This document shows positions 45,066 through 53,111 of a DNA stretch of 63,000 bases, one piece after another. Position 1 is the first letter of the stretch; every line of letters starts with the position of its first letter. Position numbers and translations under genes: made by a program. The notes under the pieces were generated by a model, which was not told the origin of the DNA, searched no databases, and saw nothing but the letters and a program-made list of their open reading frames with translations. The DNA lies in assembly GCF_023612095.1 (NCBI RefSeq), contig NZ_CP086235.1, forward strand, positions 4,225,001-4,288,000. Reading direction: 5' to 3'. Origin of the DNA: Cytobacillus firmus (GTDB taxonomy: Bacteria; Bacillota; Bacilli; Bacillales; Cytobacillaceae).

Positions 45066-45385
45066 TATGTTTCCTCCTCCTTTACCAGATTTGGATACTG
45101 CTTTTTTAGAAATTCAACCTGTGCTTTTAAATAATCTCTTTCCTCTTCAACCGACTTGAATTTAGTCCTAGGCCTGCCTTTTAAAGGGTTAGAGATTCCT
45201 TTACGCTCATTAAACGGTACTCCAGCTTTCCATTTCTTAACCCACACTTTAAGCTGGCTGCAGTTACGGATTCCCAATTCTTCTGCCAGTACTTTATAAC
45301 TCTTAGACCCATTCACGTATTTCATGACGGCATTATGTTTAAACTCCTCCGAATAGCTATTAAAAGTTTGTCCTTTCTTTGCCAT
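45053..45385 (-). CDS. IS3-family transposase OrfA (helix-turn-helix)
   Basis: 110 residues from ATG 45385 with GGAGGGG upstream. N-terminal HTH (YSEEFKHNAVMKYVNGSKSY) for binding the IS ends and a C-terminal leucine-zipper-like segment (VEEERDYLKAQVEFLKKQY). Ends within the OrfB frame overlap. Confidence 0.87.
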   Translation of the reverse strand: MAKKGQTFNSYSEEFKHNAVMKYVNGSKSYKVLAEELGIRNCSQLKVWVKKWKAGVPFNERKGISNPLKGRPRTKFKSVEEERDYLKAQVEFLKKQYPNLVKEEETYPEE

Positions 45386-45495
45386 AGAAAAAATCCCCTC
45401 CAAGTAGCATTCTTTCCTCCATGGTAACATGGAGGTTTTTTTGAATGTCTACTTAAAGGGGACATTAACAGTTAGCGTCCCATGGATAAGAAAAG

Positions 45496-45912
45496 TTATA
45501 GTTTGTGAATTTTCAAATCACATTTATCTTCTTCTGCTACATCAAGTGCTGTACGTAGTACCTCAAAAAATGTTTTCCCATCAGTTGTTGCAAAATAATT
45601 CGCTAGACTAGTTACTTTTGGACTTATTTTATCCCCCCACGGTGGTTTTTGTGATAAGTCATCAATATCCCATATAACTTGTTCTGGAGAGTGCTTTGAT
45701 AATTCCTTTTCAATTTCAATTAGATTAGCTTTTACAACAGAAACATCATCCCAGTTTAGTTGGTCATTATATAGCTCATTTATCAATAAAGGATATTTTG
45801 TACCCCATCCTTCTTTTTCTAAATGATATGAGATTGTTGAAAAAAATGAATGTACAAAATCGCTATGACCTAATTCGTAATAAAAACAATCTACTAATAT
45901 TCCTACTGCCAT
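45496..45912 (-). CDS. Immunity protein (Imm70-like) for the nuclease LXG toxin
   Basis: 138 residues beginning MAVGILVDCFYYELGHSDFVHSFFSTISYHL (in part), a pattern I recall for the Imm70 family of polymorphic-toxin immunity proteins. Acidic (NWDDVSVVK, DIDDL, EEDK), as expected for an inhibitor of a DNase. Seven bases after the toxin stop, so co-expressed. Family assignment is from memory. Confidence 0.72.
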   Translation of the reverse strand: MAVGILVDCFYYELGHSDFVHSFFSTISYHLEKEGWGTKYPLLINELYNDQLNWDDVSVVKANLIEIEKELSKHSPEQVIWDIDDLSQKPPWGDKISPKVTSLANYFATTDGKTFFEVLRTALDVAEEDKCDLKIHKL

Positions 45913-45919
45913 CTAACTT

Positions 45920-47638
45920 TCACCTCTGATCCATTTTAAAAATTATATCTGCTGCATCATTTGTTCTTTCATTTATTTTTTGTTTAATGTCTCTTAAAAT
46001 ATCCCTTGTGATAATTTGACCCCTAACATCAATAATAACAGATTGCCTTGTTTGCTCAGGTAAATCACTTATCCGCTTATTTATTTGCTTTGACACATTT
46101 CTTATTAAGTTACTTCTACCAGAAGATGTAGTCACTTTATAATTCTTAACTTCTATGCTATGACCATTAATATAAAAATCTGGTCTTGAACTATTTTTAG
46201 TGCCATGACTTACTTCATTACCTTCCTTAAATGAAACTTGGTCACGATATCCAGGATATTCTTTTCCTACATCATTTTCAGACTGTCTCCATGAAGGTCT
46301 AGTTTTACCCGTACCCTTACCAGCCTTCCTCCCCGGCAAGACCACATTACCCTTTTCCTCTTTCAATATCCTGACAAGCGCATCAAAGTCGGCCTTTTTG
46401 ATGCTTTTCCGTATGACCTCGGTACCTTGTTTTCGGACAACAGCTGCGAGCGACAGGTATTCGAGTATTTCAAGCGGGGTTCCGTCGGCCATAGAGTCCA
46501 ATTCCCGTACTCCTCCCACGCGGTCTTCTGGAATGGAGTCGACAAATTCGTAGGCTGTTCCTTTTTCACTGTCGAATTCTCTTACGATCCGGCCATCTTC
46601 ATATAGATAGAAATTGCCGCCCTGATTCTCGCTGCCGATGCCATATTCATCTATGACATCAACAGTCAGGATCTCCTGGCCGCTCAGGGAGGCGAATTCC
46701 TCCGGGCTGATTTCATTACTGTTTAGCTCTGCTAAAGCTTTCAAGGCTCTTAATTGATAGTGGATGGTCTTTCTTTCGTAATTACTCTGCCAGATAGCCC
46801 AGATGGAATAAGCACCGGGCGGCAGAATCTGACCCAGGGCCGTTACGCCGAGTTCTTTAAAGAATTCCGGAGAAAGCATGGAATTTCCTGCTTTATGCCT
46901 GATCCCTTCTAAAAGCTCTCCATAGATGGGGCTGGATTGAAGCTGCCTGACGGAATAGCCGGAAATGCTGAGATTTCCACTCTGAAAGAGGCTGGAAATT
47001 TCATCGATGTATGTCTGCATCAAATGTAGATCCTGCTCAATTGGATCAAGTGCCAGTGTTTGCTGGCTGTCAAAAGTCATAAGATCATCAACCGTATTTC
47101 GCCGGTGAAGTTCCGCTCTCCTTACATGTGCCGAAAACTCCCCATCCTGCAGGTGAGGGAGACTGACAATATCAGAAACTTTCTGCATCACCGCATTGGT
47201 CTCTTCTGTTAGGCTAGTGGTGATAGATTCTGTTTTTACCAGGCCCTGTGCCGCTTCTCCATCCAAAAAGCTCTGGCGGATGAATCCATTGCTTGCCGGC
47301 TCGAGCATCTGAAGGGAAGAAAGTATTCTTTTTAAAGTATTTTGATAGTCTGCAAGAAAACCCAAAAAAAATAAGAGAAAAGGAGAATGACATTCCTGGA
47401 AGAAAGCCTGAATAGCGGCTGCTCCCTCTCCACAGAAGGAGTCCTCGAGCGAGGTGATTCCTTCTACATCACGCGCAATGTTTCTTATCTGCTCTTCTAA
47501 GGAGTCGAGACTGGAGTGAAGCTCCTTCAATCCGCTATGCAATTCCCTTGCATCTAATACCTTCAGTATAAATCGCCTCCTGCCATTCGACAATTGGAAT
47601 AGAGGCACTTCAGAGAGTCCCTCACTAGAATTTTCCAT
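45920..47638 (-). CDS. LXG-domain type VII effector with C-terminal PD-(D/E)XK nuclease-like toxin domain
   Basis: Up to 572 residues. LXG domain from KVLDARELHSGL with FCGEGAAAIQAFF; a pre-toxin linker (about 300-440, including EISPEEFASLSG) duplicated at 43590-44021; then a toxin tip whose SRPDFYINGHSIEVKNYK fits the D...ExK nuclease motif (about 483-500). Probably a DNase delivered to competitors by the T7SS. The only canonical start (ATG 47638) has no ribosome site. AGGAGG instead lies nine bases before a CTG at 47566, exactly where LXG proteins normally begin, so a CTG start (548 residues) is likely. Confidence 0.85.
   Translation of the reverse strand: MENSSEGLSEVPLFQLSNGRRRFILKVLDARELHSGLKELHSSLDSLEEQIRNIARDVEGITSLEDSFCGEGAAAIQAFFQECHSPFLLFFLGFLADYQNTLKRILSSLQMLEPASNGFIRQSFLDGEAAQGLVKTESITTSLTEETNAVMQKVSDIVSLPHLQDGEFSAHVRRAELHRRNTVDDLMTFDSQQTLALDPIEQDLHLMQTYIDEISSLFQSGNLSISGYSVRQLQSSPIYGELLEGIRHKAGNSMLSPEFFKELGVTALGQILPPGAYSIWAIWQSNYERKTIHYQLRALKALAELNSNEISPEEFASLSGQEILTVDVIDEYGIGSENQGGNFYLYEDGRIVREFDSEKGTAYEFVDSIPEDRVGGVRELDSMADGTPLEILEYLSLAAVVRKQGTEVIRKSIKKADFDALVRILKEEKGNVVLPGRKAGKGTGKTRPSWRQSENDVGKEYPGYRDQVSFKEGNEVSHGTKNSSRPDFYINGHSIEVKNYKVTTSSGRSNLIRNVSKQINKRISDLPEQTRQSVIIDVRGQIITRDILRDIKQKINERTNDAADIIFKMDQR
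46307..46739 (-). repeat. Direct repeat copy 2 (toxin linker, inside the LXG gene)
   Basis: 433-bp in-frame counterpart of 43590-44021. Encodes the region just before the toxin tip and ends right where the two tips diverge (after GKGTG). Confidence 0.85.
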
Positions 47639-47850
47639 ATTTTATACTTTACACTAAAAATTAGAGTAATTTTATTATGAATAGGATTATTTTTACACTT
47701 TTGTATAAAACAGTAATAAATACCCATCGACAGAATGACTAAAATAAGGAAAATGTATCATTATTACATTATTTCCCTGTGATATAGTAAAATGGATTCT
47801 TTTTTTCGGTTTAATAATATGAAAATGGCAGTATATAGAGGTGAATATTC

Positions 47851-48207
47851 ATGTCTTTAGGATATTACTACAGTTTATTGGCGAAGAAACAAAGTGATCT
47901 GCAGCGACTGCTGGCCTGTGAGGGGGAGCTCCAAGGAAAACAGCAGGAGTTTAACCAATATCGGCATACCGTCACAAAGCCGGATCTTTCCCCTTTTACC
48001 TGGCAGGGAAAGCTGGCAGATGAATTTGAGGATATCCGGTTTGATCAAATGCTCACAAGTTACACTGAAATTGAGTCAAATCAGTTTCATGAGGTGTTTT
48101 CAGCTATAAGCCGGAAGCTGCAGCAGATCCAGCAGGAAATCGAATCTATCAAACAAACAATCGCTTCCCTGGAAGCACAGCTTGCAGCAGAGAGGTCGAA
48201 GAAATAA
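47851..48207 (+). CDS. Small helical LXG partner protein (YwqH/DUF5082-like)
   Basis: 118 residues on the plus strand, divergent from the LXG toxin gene, from which it is separated by 212 bp that must carry both promoters. Two helices around FTWQGKLADEFEDI, like the protein at 25288-25671 (W.G...(D/E)FEDI). Presumed targeting partner of the LXG domain at 45920-47638. GAGGTG lies upstream of ATG 47851. Confidence 0.75.
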   Translation: MSLGYYYSLLAKKQSDLQRLLACEGELQGKQQEFNQYRHTVTKPDLSPFTWQGKLADEFEDIRFDQMLTSYTEIESNQFHEVFSAISRKLQQIQQEIESIKQTIASLEAQLAAERSKK

Positions 48208-48223
48208 TGAGGAGGTACTGAGA

Positions 48224-48670
48224 ATGAATACTGAGATTAAGCTAAGGATAAGCGATATAGAACAGGCACTCTCTAAACTTCAATCCTCTGCTAACGGGCT
48301 CCAGTCATCCCTTCCATCCACTATTGGGGAAAATAATGTCCTTGATTTCATCAATAAATTAAATGCTTTAAATAGGCAGCTTCAGCAGGTGACAGAAGCC
48401 TATAAATCTGTATTACTTCAAAATGAAGATACAACACGACAATCCGTACAGTTCTTGGATGAATCAGATCGGCTCCTTTCCAGGGGATACATGCGGTGCA
48501 GAAAAAATAATCCCCTTAGCAAACAACCCTTTTTCATAGAATATAAGAGGCTTCACCCAAGTTTTGGCCAGCTTATGGGGAGCCTCTTTTTATCCCCTCA
48601 ATGCTGGCAGAATACCAGGATTTCTCATTCACCTCCCCTCTTCAAAATCTCTATTAATGAATCCTTATAA
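48224..48670 (+). CDS. Small helical LXG partner protein (YwqI/DUF5344-like), 3' end frameshifted
   Basis: Starts MNTEIKLRISDIEQALSKL at ATG 48224 with GAGGAGG upstream; related to the 89-residue protein at 24992. Its natural end appears lost. Near 48480 the frame shifts, and with two bases fewer the ending would be DRLLQGIHAVQKK at a TAA near 48513. As written, the frame reads on through a terminator (48546-48592) to 48670, giving an improbable tail. Probably a small indel or sequence error. Confidence 0.65.
   Translation: MNTEIKLRISDIEQALSKLQSSANGLQSSLPSTIGENNVLDFINKLNALNRQLQQVTEAYKSVLLQNEDTTRQSVQFLDESDRLLSRGYMRCRKNNPLSKQPFFIEYKRLHPSFGQLMGSLFLSPQCWQNTRISHSPPLFKISINESL
48546..48592 (+). terminator. 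Terminator after the YwqH/YwqI-like pair
   Basis: AGAGGCT (48546-48552) pairs with AGCCTCT (48581-48587), followed by TTTTA. It lies inside the shifted reading of the preceding gene, which supports that gene really ending earlier. Confidence 0.7.
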
Positions 48671-48762
48671 AAAAATGAAAATAAATAATAATTTATAGAG
48701 CGGATGTATTTTGTTATTCTAGTAGATATGCATATTGGGCAGTTTAGGAGTGGATTTTAACC

Positions 48763-49947
48763 GTGAACAAAAAAGACATTGCACAGATTCGGAAACAATT
48801 TAAATTAAATAATGACTTACTAAAGATCTCAGATATTTTTAACGTCTATATTATGAAGGAATCAAGCGAGATATATCATTATGAGAGCCAGCCTTTTGAA
48901 ATGCTGGATCAGGATCAGCAGGAGCTCTTTATGGACAACTTCAAAAAGCTGCTGGGCGGCCAATTGGATGAAAAGCTCTTTGAATTAAAGTTTCAGAGGG
49001 ATGCGGAAAACAGCAGTCAGCTCATCCTTCATCAAGGATTGCTGACCAATGATGCTGAGGGCTGGACGGAACAAATGCTTCAGATTGTCGGCAAAATGCT
49101 GGGAGTCCGGCAATATGAAAAAGATATTGTTGTTACGTTCATTCGCGGAGAGTATCTAAAGCCTATGAAGCGCCGCAATCCAGAGGCCGAGGAAAGTGAA
49201 CGGGATGCCGTTTATTCTCATCCCTTTATTCTCTGCAGCATCAATAACACGCAGGAACCGAAGAAAGAACTGCTTTTTGACTATGTCGAACGGGAATTTA
49301 AATATCATTTTACCGTTGATCCGATTATCAACCTCAAGTCTCCCATTTCAGGGTTTCTATTTCCTTGCTTCACTGATCACGCTGCTGATGTCAATCATGT
49401 CCTGTATTCTGCAGGCAAGGTCCATGAGCCCGACCACCAGTTCATTGAGGACGTGTTAAACGGGGAAGAAACCATTACGGCACAGGATGATAAAATCGTT
49501 TTTGAAGAAATTATTAAAGACGTAACGGGAGATCAGCTTAGCACATCAACACTTTCCAGCGTATATGAAGAGATAAACCGGATGATCGTGGAAAACGAAG
49601 AGGATGAACCACCGAAGCTGGATTCCAAAGACGTAGAACATGTTTTAAAGGTGAGCGGCATCGAAGATATTGATTCTGAAAAGGTCCAATCCGCTTATCA
49701 AAAGATCATTGATGATGACAAATATGAAATAAAGGCAAGCAGCGTCCTGCCTAAATATAATTCAAAATCAATCAAAATCAGCACAAAGGCTGCCAACATA
49801 TCCATATGCCCGCAGGATCTTAGATATGTAAGACAAATTAATTTTGAAGGCAAGCGTTACCTGATGATCGAGGTGGAAGAAGATACCGTGATTGAAGGCT
49901 TTACGATGATTCCGGAAGCTTTTGGCGGGGGTCATGATAAAGAATAA
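48763..49947 (+). CDS. DUF4317 family protein
   Basis: 394 residues from a GTG at 48763; GGAG lies about 12 bases upstream, longer than usual. Starts MNKKDIAQIRKQFKLNNDLLKISDIFNVYI (in part), the pattern of the Firmicute DUF4317 family of unknown function. No membrane segments; acidic. Plus strand, followed by its own terminator; not part of the LXG unit by composition, though adjacent. Confidence 0.8.
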   Translation: MNKKDIAQIRKQFKLNNDLLKISDIFNVYIMKESSEIYHYESQPFEMLDQDQQELFMDNFKKLLGGQLDEKLFELKFQRDAENSSQLILHQGLLTNDAEGWTEQMLQIVGKMLGVRQYEKDIVVTFIRGEYLKPMKRRNPEAEESERDAVYSHPFILCSINNTQEPKKELLFDYVEREFKYHFTVDPIINLKSPISGFLFPCFTDHAADVNHVLYSAGKVHEPDHQFIEDVLNGEETITAQDDKIVFEEIIKDVTGDQLSTSTLSSVYEEINRMIVENEEDEPPKLDSKDVEHVLKVSGIEDIDSEKVQSAYQKIIDDDKYEIKASSVLPKYNSKSIKISTKAANISICPQDLRYVRQINFEGKRYLMIEVEEDTVIEGFTMIPEAFGGGHDKE

Positions 49948-49985
49948 AGCAGCAGTGCTGTCATTCGAAAGAAGTATACTATTTA

Positions 49986-50017
49986 AAAAAGGAATTTCCA
50001 GATAGGAATTCCTTTTT
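49986..50017 (+). terminator. Terminator after the DUF4317 gene
   Basis: AAAAAAGGAATT pairs with AATTCCTTTTTT around a ten-base loop; symmetrical, so it could act in both directions. Confidence 0.85.
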
Positions 50018-50083
50018 TGGCGTTATAAGCAGTTTAGGGGTTGGGATAATGTGCCTGTCCTATGTCTCTTGTTTTTAAATACG

Positions 50084-50431
50084 CTATTTCTCCCAAAGCT
50101 CGACCAGCCGGCCTTCAGGATCTTCAATCCAAATAAATTTTCCAAACTCACTAACTTCTTTTTCCTTAACAAGAGGTACACCAATTTGTTCAAGACGGGT
50201 AATCATCTCGTCTAGATTATGCACCTGAAAATTCAACATCACTTGTTGTTCTGCAGGAAAATAACTGTCATCCTCAGAAAAGAAAGAAAAGATCGTCTCA
50301 TTTTCTAATTGGGAAGTAATCACAGTCCCATTCCAATTATCTATTTCTATCTTTAACACTTCACTGTACCATTTTTTCACCTCATCCAGGTTCTTTGTTC
50401 TCCAAAATATCCCGCCGATACCTTTTATCAT
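50084..50431 (-). CDS. Glyoxalase/VOC superfamily protein
   Basis: 115 residues from ATG 50431 (GGAG nine bases upstream), the usual length for a single VOC domain. Begins MIKGIGGIFWRTKNLDEVKKWY and ends with IWIEDPEGRLVELWEK, both typical (paired beta-alpha-beta-beta-beta modules, metal-site Glu in the last strand). An in-frame extension to 50509 has weaker support. Enzymatic role unknown. Confidence 0.83.
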   Translation of the reverse strand: MIKGIGGIFWRTKNLDEVKKWYSEVLKIEIDNWNGTVITSQLENETIFSFFSEDDSYFPAEQQVMLNFQVHNLDEMITRLEQIGVPLVKEKEVSEFGKFIWIEDPEGRLVELWEK

Positions 50432-50509
50432 TGTAACCAGCTCCAGTCTTTCTTTTAGTTTTTCAATTACATTAGATATTCGAGATGTAATGTAAAGCTC
50501 CTTCTTCAA

Positions 50510-50837
50510 CTTGAAGAGAGGAATTATGGCGAGAAAACAAAAACAAAAGAATTAAAAAAAGAGGCTTCCCACAAGTTTGCACAACTCATGAGAAACCTCT
50601 AATTTTAGGTGAGAAATATTAGCATTCCTCTTTCCCCTTACAAATCATGGGGTATGGGCGATGATTACATCATGCCGCCCCTATGGTGAGAGTCTGTAAT
50701 ATCGTTAACATGGTGTGCGTAGAGTGCGGTATATCAAGGTTTTATTAAATTCCCACTGTAACATCTTTAACGGGGATTTACCGTTTTTTATGGGATTGCG
50801 TTAGCAAAATGTTAGCAATTTTACTAACTCATATTAA
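50510..50837. other. Gene-free stretch with remnants of groEL-end sequence
   Basis: Contains a terminator-like hairpin (about 50555-50600) resembling the one behind groEL (53112-53156), the 21-bp groEL-end copy at 50660-50680, and TATATCAAGG and TTAGCAAAATGTTAGC-like segments that also occur near 53175-53230. No coding frame is credible here. Confidence 0.6.
50660..50680 (-). repeat. 21-bp copy of the groEL 3' end (direct repeat)
   Basis: Identical over 21 bp to 53240-53260, which encodes the last codons and stop of groEL. No groEL sequence lies upstream of it here. Confidence 0.8.
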
Positions 50838-51545
50838 TTAATACCCATAAAAAGCATCCTTTTTGATATTCTTCTTTGGAATATGTTTACTCTTCAAAAA
50901 GTCAAATAAGGACGTCACCATTGATTGTGGTCCTGCAAAAAAGTATTTAACCTCACCATTATGTAAGGCGGTAAACTTATCTATCTCCTGATATAAATCA
51001 TCCCTTGAATCCAGATATGTGATACTTGTTGAAGTGTTGTTTGCAATCGCATCAAGTTCATCTTTGAATAAAAATGACTTATTACTATCCAAATAGAGGA
51101 GATGTATGGGATTGTCGATACCATTTCCTTCTGACTCTATTTGTTTTAAAATTGATCGAAATGGTGTAATGCCAATTCCGCCTGCGAGGAGAAGGGTAGG
51201 ACTGTCATCCTTTAGATTAAATGACCCTATAGGTCCTGTCAGATTTATAGTCATTCCCTGTTTCAGTTCTAGCATTGCTTTTTTGAACTCACTTGGATTT
51301 CCGCTAATACGCATCGTTATTCTAACCACATTCTCAGTCGGGGACGATGCGACAGTAAATGGACGTGTTTTGTTTTTTATTTTCTTATGGGTTATCGTAA
51401 ACAAACCATGTTGCCCAGCTATCCAGCTTAAATCGTTCTCTTTTTCAAATAGGAAGGTATAAACATCTTCTGATTCTTTATAGCTTTCTAAAAACAATAA
51501 ATCTCTCTTCTTAAACATTGCGAGTGCATCTTTAAAAAAACTCAT
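50838..51545 (-). CDS. FAD/NAD(P)-binding oxidoreductase (ferredoxin-NADP reductase fold)
   Basis: 235 residues: FAD-binding barrel with RPFTVASSP (about 62-70), NAD-binding half with LLLAGGIGITPFRSIL (about 117-132) and a C-terminal YFFAGPQSMV. No ferredoxin or globin domain is attached. The ATG overlaps the stop of the upstream SRPBCC gene by four bases. Last gene of the ArsR-led operon. Confidence 0.82.
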   Translation of the reverse strand: MSFFKDALAMFKKRDLLFLESYKESEDVYTFLFEKENDLSWIAGQHGLFTITHKKIKNKTRPFTVASSPTENVVRITMRISGNPSEFKKAMLELKQGMTINLTGPIGSFNLKDDSPTLLLAGGIGITPFRSILKQIESEGNGIDNPIHLLYLDSNKSFLFKDELDAIANNTSTSITYLDSRDDLYQEIDKFTALHNGEVKYFFAGPQSMVTSLFDFLKSKHIPKKNIKKDAFYGY

Positions 51546-51952
51546 TCAGCTACTCCTTTTTCTTCAATTCCCATTATCACTTTTTTAAGTTCTTCAATCT
51601 TATACGCCCAACCATATTTCGCACCGTTGAATGCTTGATCTTCTTTGTCGAAGCCTGTATGGTCGAGATGTAAATAAGTTGTTCCATCCTCTTCCTTCAA
51701 TGTCCACGTGACGATAGTATTTATCGGACCACCTATCCATGTGTAAGATAACTTATGAGGCTCGTCCACTACTAATACTTCACTATCTACAATTAAATCT
51801 ATTTCCTTATTACGAAACTGACATTTATATCCGACAATGGGTTTAAAGTTATTTTCCATTACCCATTGTGCAAGGGTATCTGAATTTGTTAAGGCTTCCC
51901 ATACTTTATTAATTGGACTCTTAAATTGAAAATCTAATGATATATCTGCCAT
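51542..51952 (-). CDS. SRPBCC/AHSA1 domain protein
   Basis: 136 residues, START-like fold: ISLDFQFKSPINKVWEALTN at the N-terminus, WTLKEEDGTTYLHLDHTGF and a C-terminal helix. Such proteins are often encoded with ArsR-type regulators, as here (52646). A ligand-binding or chaperone-like role is possible; no catalytic motif. Confidence 0.83.
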   Translation of the reverse strand: MADISLDFQFKSPINKVWEALTNSDTLAQWVMENNFKPIVGYKCQFRNKEIDLIVDSEVLVVDEPHKLSYTWIGGPINTIVTWTLKEEDGTTYLHLDHTGFDKEDQAFNGAKYGWAYKIEELKKVIMGIEEKGVAE

Positions 51953-51983
51953 TATCTATTCCTCCACACATGATATATAAATG

Positions 51984-52577
51984 CTAATCATTCAATCCTT
52001 TTCCATCTAAAATTTTCTGCATATATTTTTCAATTCTTGAATTTCGGGTTTTAGATTGTTTAGCTCCAGAAAAATAAAAAAGATATGCCCTTTGCCGTCC
52101 AGGTGTCAACGATTCAAATTCTGTTTTCAATTCAGGTATTTCATCGAATTTAGCTTGTAATTCTTCAGGAACGGTATATTCAGAAGTTTTTTTGAGTTCT
52201 ACTTCCAAACCAGCTTTTTCTACCTCAATAGCATTCTGTATATAGGTTTTCAGGATGGTTTCCATGTTTATTATTTCTTGAACATTGGTGAATCGAGTTT
52301 GGCGTGCGGACTGCGTATTCTCAGTTTGTTGGATAAGTATATGATTAGGATCCTTTAACAAGGCACCTTTGTGAAACAAAAAGGCACAATATTCTTTAAA
52401 GCCGTGAATTAATACAATATTCTTTCCATCCAACGTGTAACAAGGGTGCATCCATTTAAAATCTTCTGTTAGTCCACAATCTAAAACTATTTGTCTTAAC
52501 TTTTCAAATTCACTCTTCCATTTCTTCTCTTTTCTTAAAAAACCATCAACCTTACGACTTGCTACACTATTTGTCAT
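51984..52577 (-). CDS. YdeI/OmdA-family protein (DUF1801-like)
   Basis: 197 residues. The N-terminal DUF1801-like part has DFKWMHPCYTLDGKNIVLIHGFKEY-type sequence; the C-terminal region has VPEELQAKFDEIPELKTEFESLTPGRQRAYLFYF (in parts), typical of the OmdA/YdeI 'bacteriocin-protection' domain. Function not established. Between the regulator and the SRPBCC gene in the same operon. Confidence 0.8.
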   Translation of the reverse strand: MTNSVASRKVDGFLRKEKKWKSEFEKLRQIVLDCGLTEDFKWMHPCYTLDGKNIVLIHGFKEYCAFLFHKGALLKDPNHILIQQTENTQSARQTRFTNVQEIINMETILKTYIQNAIEVEKAGLEVELKKTSEYTVPEELQAKFDEIPELKTEFESLTPGRQRAYLFYFSGAKQSKTRNSRIEKYMQKILDGKGLND

Positions 52578-52645
52578 TCAAGCGACACCTACCTTCTATT
52601 TTTTGAAATTACATTAGAGAATAATAACGGTAAATCCGTCATTAT

Positions 52646-52966
52646 CTACTTCTCCAATATATCCTTTAGTAATAACGCTCTTTCATTCCAAAACTTTTCA
52701 TAAAAGGATAACCAATCTTTCACTTCCTGTAAGGGAGCTGCATTTAGTCGATACTTTGTTTCTCTACCTATTTTTCGGTTGGTTACTAAATCTGCATCTT
52801 TTAGGATAGATAAATGTTTTGAAACAGCAGTACGACCCATTTGAAAATGATGAGTTAATTCATGTAAAGGTAACTCTTCAGTACCTGCCAACAAACGTAT
52901 TAATTTTCGTCTTGTTGGGTCTGCAATAGCTACAAAAACATCATGCTTTTGGTCAGTATTGTTCAA
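52646..52966 (-). CDS. ArsR-family winged-helix repressor
   Basis: 106 residues from TTG 52966 (GGAGAG six bases upstream). Starts with DVFVAIADPTRRKLIRLLAG; helix-turn-helix region HHFQMGRTAVSKHLSILKDADLV and a wing RKIGRETKYRLN. No metal-binding Cys pair is visible, so the signal is not an obvious metal. Belongs to the group linked to AHSA1/SRPBCC genes. Palindromic operators overlap its promoter, suggesting autorepression. Confidence 0.88.
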   Translation of the reverse strand: MNNTDQKHDVFVAIADPTRRKLIRLLAGTEELPLHELTHHFQMGRTAVSKHLSILKDADLVTNRKIGRETKYRLNAAPLQEVKDWLSFYEKFWNERALLLKDILEK

Positions 52967-52991
52967 GGTCTTCTCTCCTTCATCAAAAATA

Positions 52992-53042
52992 GGGCACCTT
53001 TTAGTGTCCTTTATTATACGACACCAAAAAGTGTCTAGTCAA
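52992..53042 (-). promoter_or_regulatory. Promoter of the ArsR operon with two operator-like palindromes
   Basis: Minus strand: TTGACT (53042-53037), an 18-bp spacer, TATAAT (53018-53013). The spacer holds the palindrome GACACTTTTTGGTGTC (53035-53020); a second half-similar copy, GGACACTAAAAGGTGCC, follows at about 53009-52993. Placement within and just after the promoter is typical for autorepression. Confidence 0.75.
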
Positions 53043-53111
53043 TATTATTTTATTTTAGGGTTAAATTTGTTATTAGCCGCAAACAACACTCCACTAAATA
53101 GCTCAAGAAAT

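Larger units (their letters stand above)
44176..45464 (-). mobile_element. IS3-family (IS150 group) insertion sequence
   Basis: About 1289 bp bounded by imperfect inverted repeats, TGTCCCTGTCAAGTAGACA on the left and TGTCCCCTTTAAGTAGACA (reverse strand) on the right. Contains overlapping orfA and orfB. I find no target-site duplication in the flanks, which suggests a rearrangement after insertion or unequal ends. Sits between the immunity gene of the LXG toxin and the orphan toxin tip. Confidence 0.85.

Noticed and set aside
48513..48670. C-terminal 60 residues of the YwqI-like protein as a novel domain
   Set aside because: The stretch spans a rho-independent terminator and is best explained by a frameshift.
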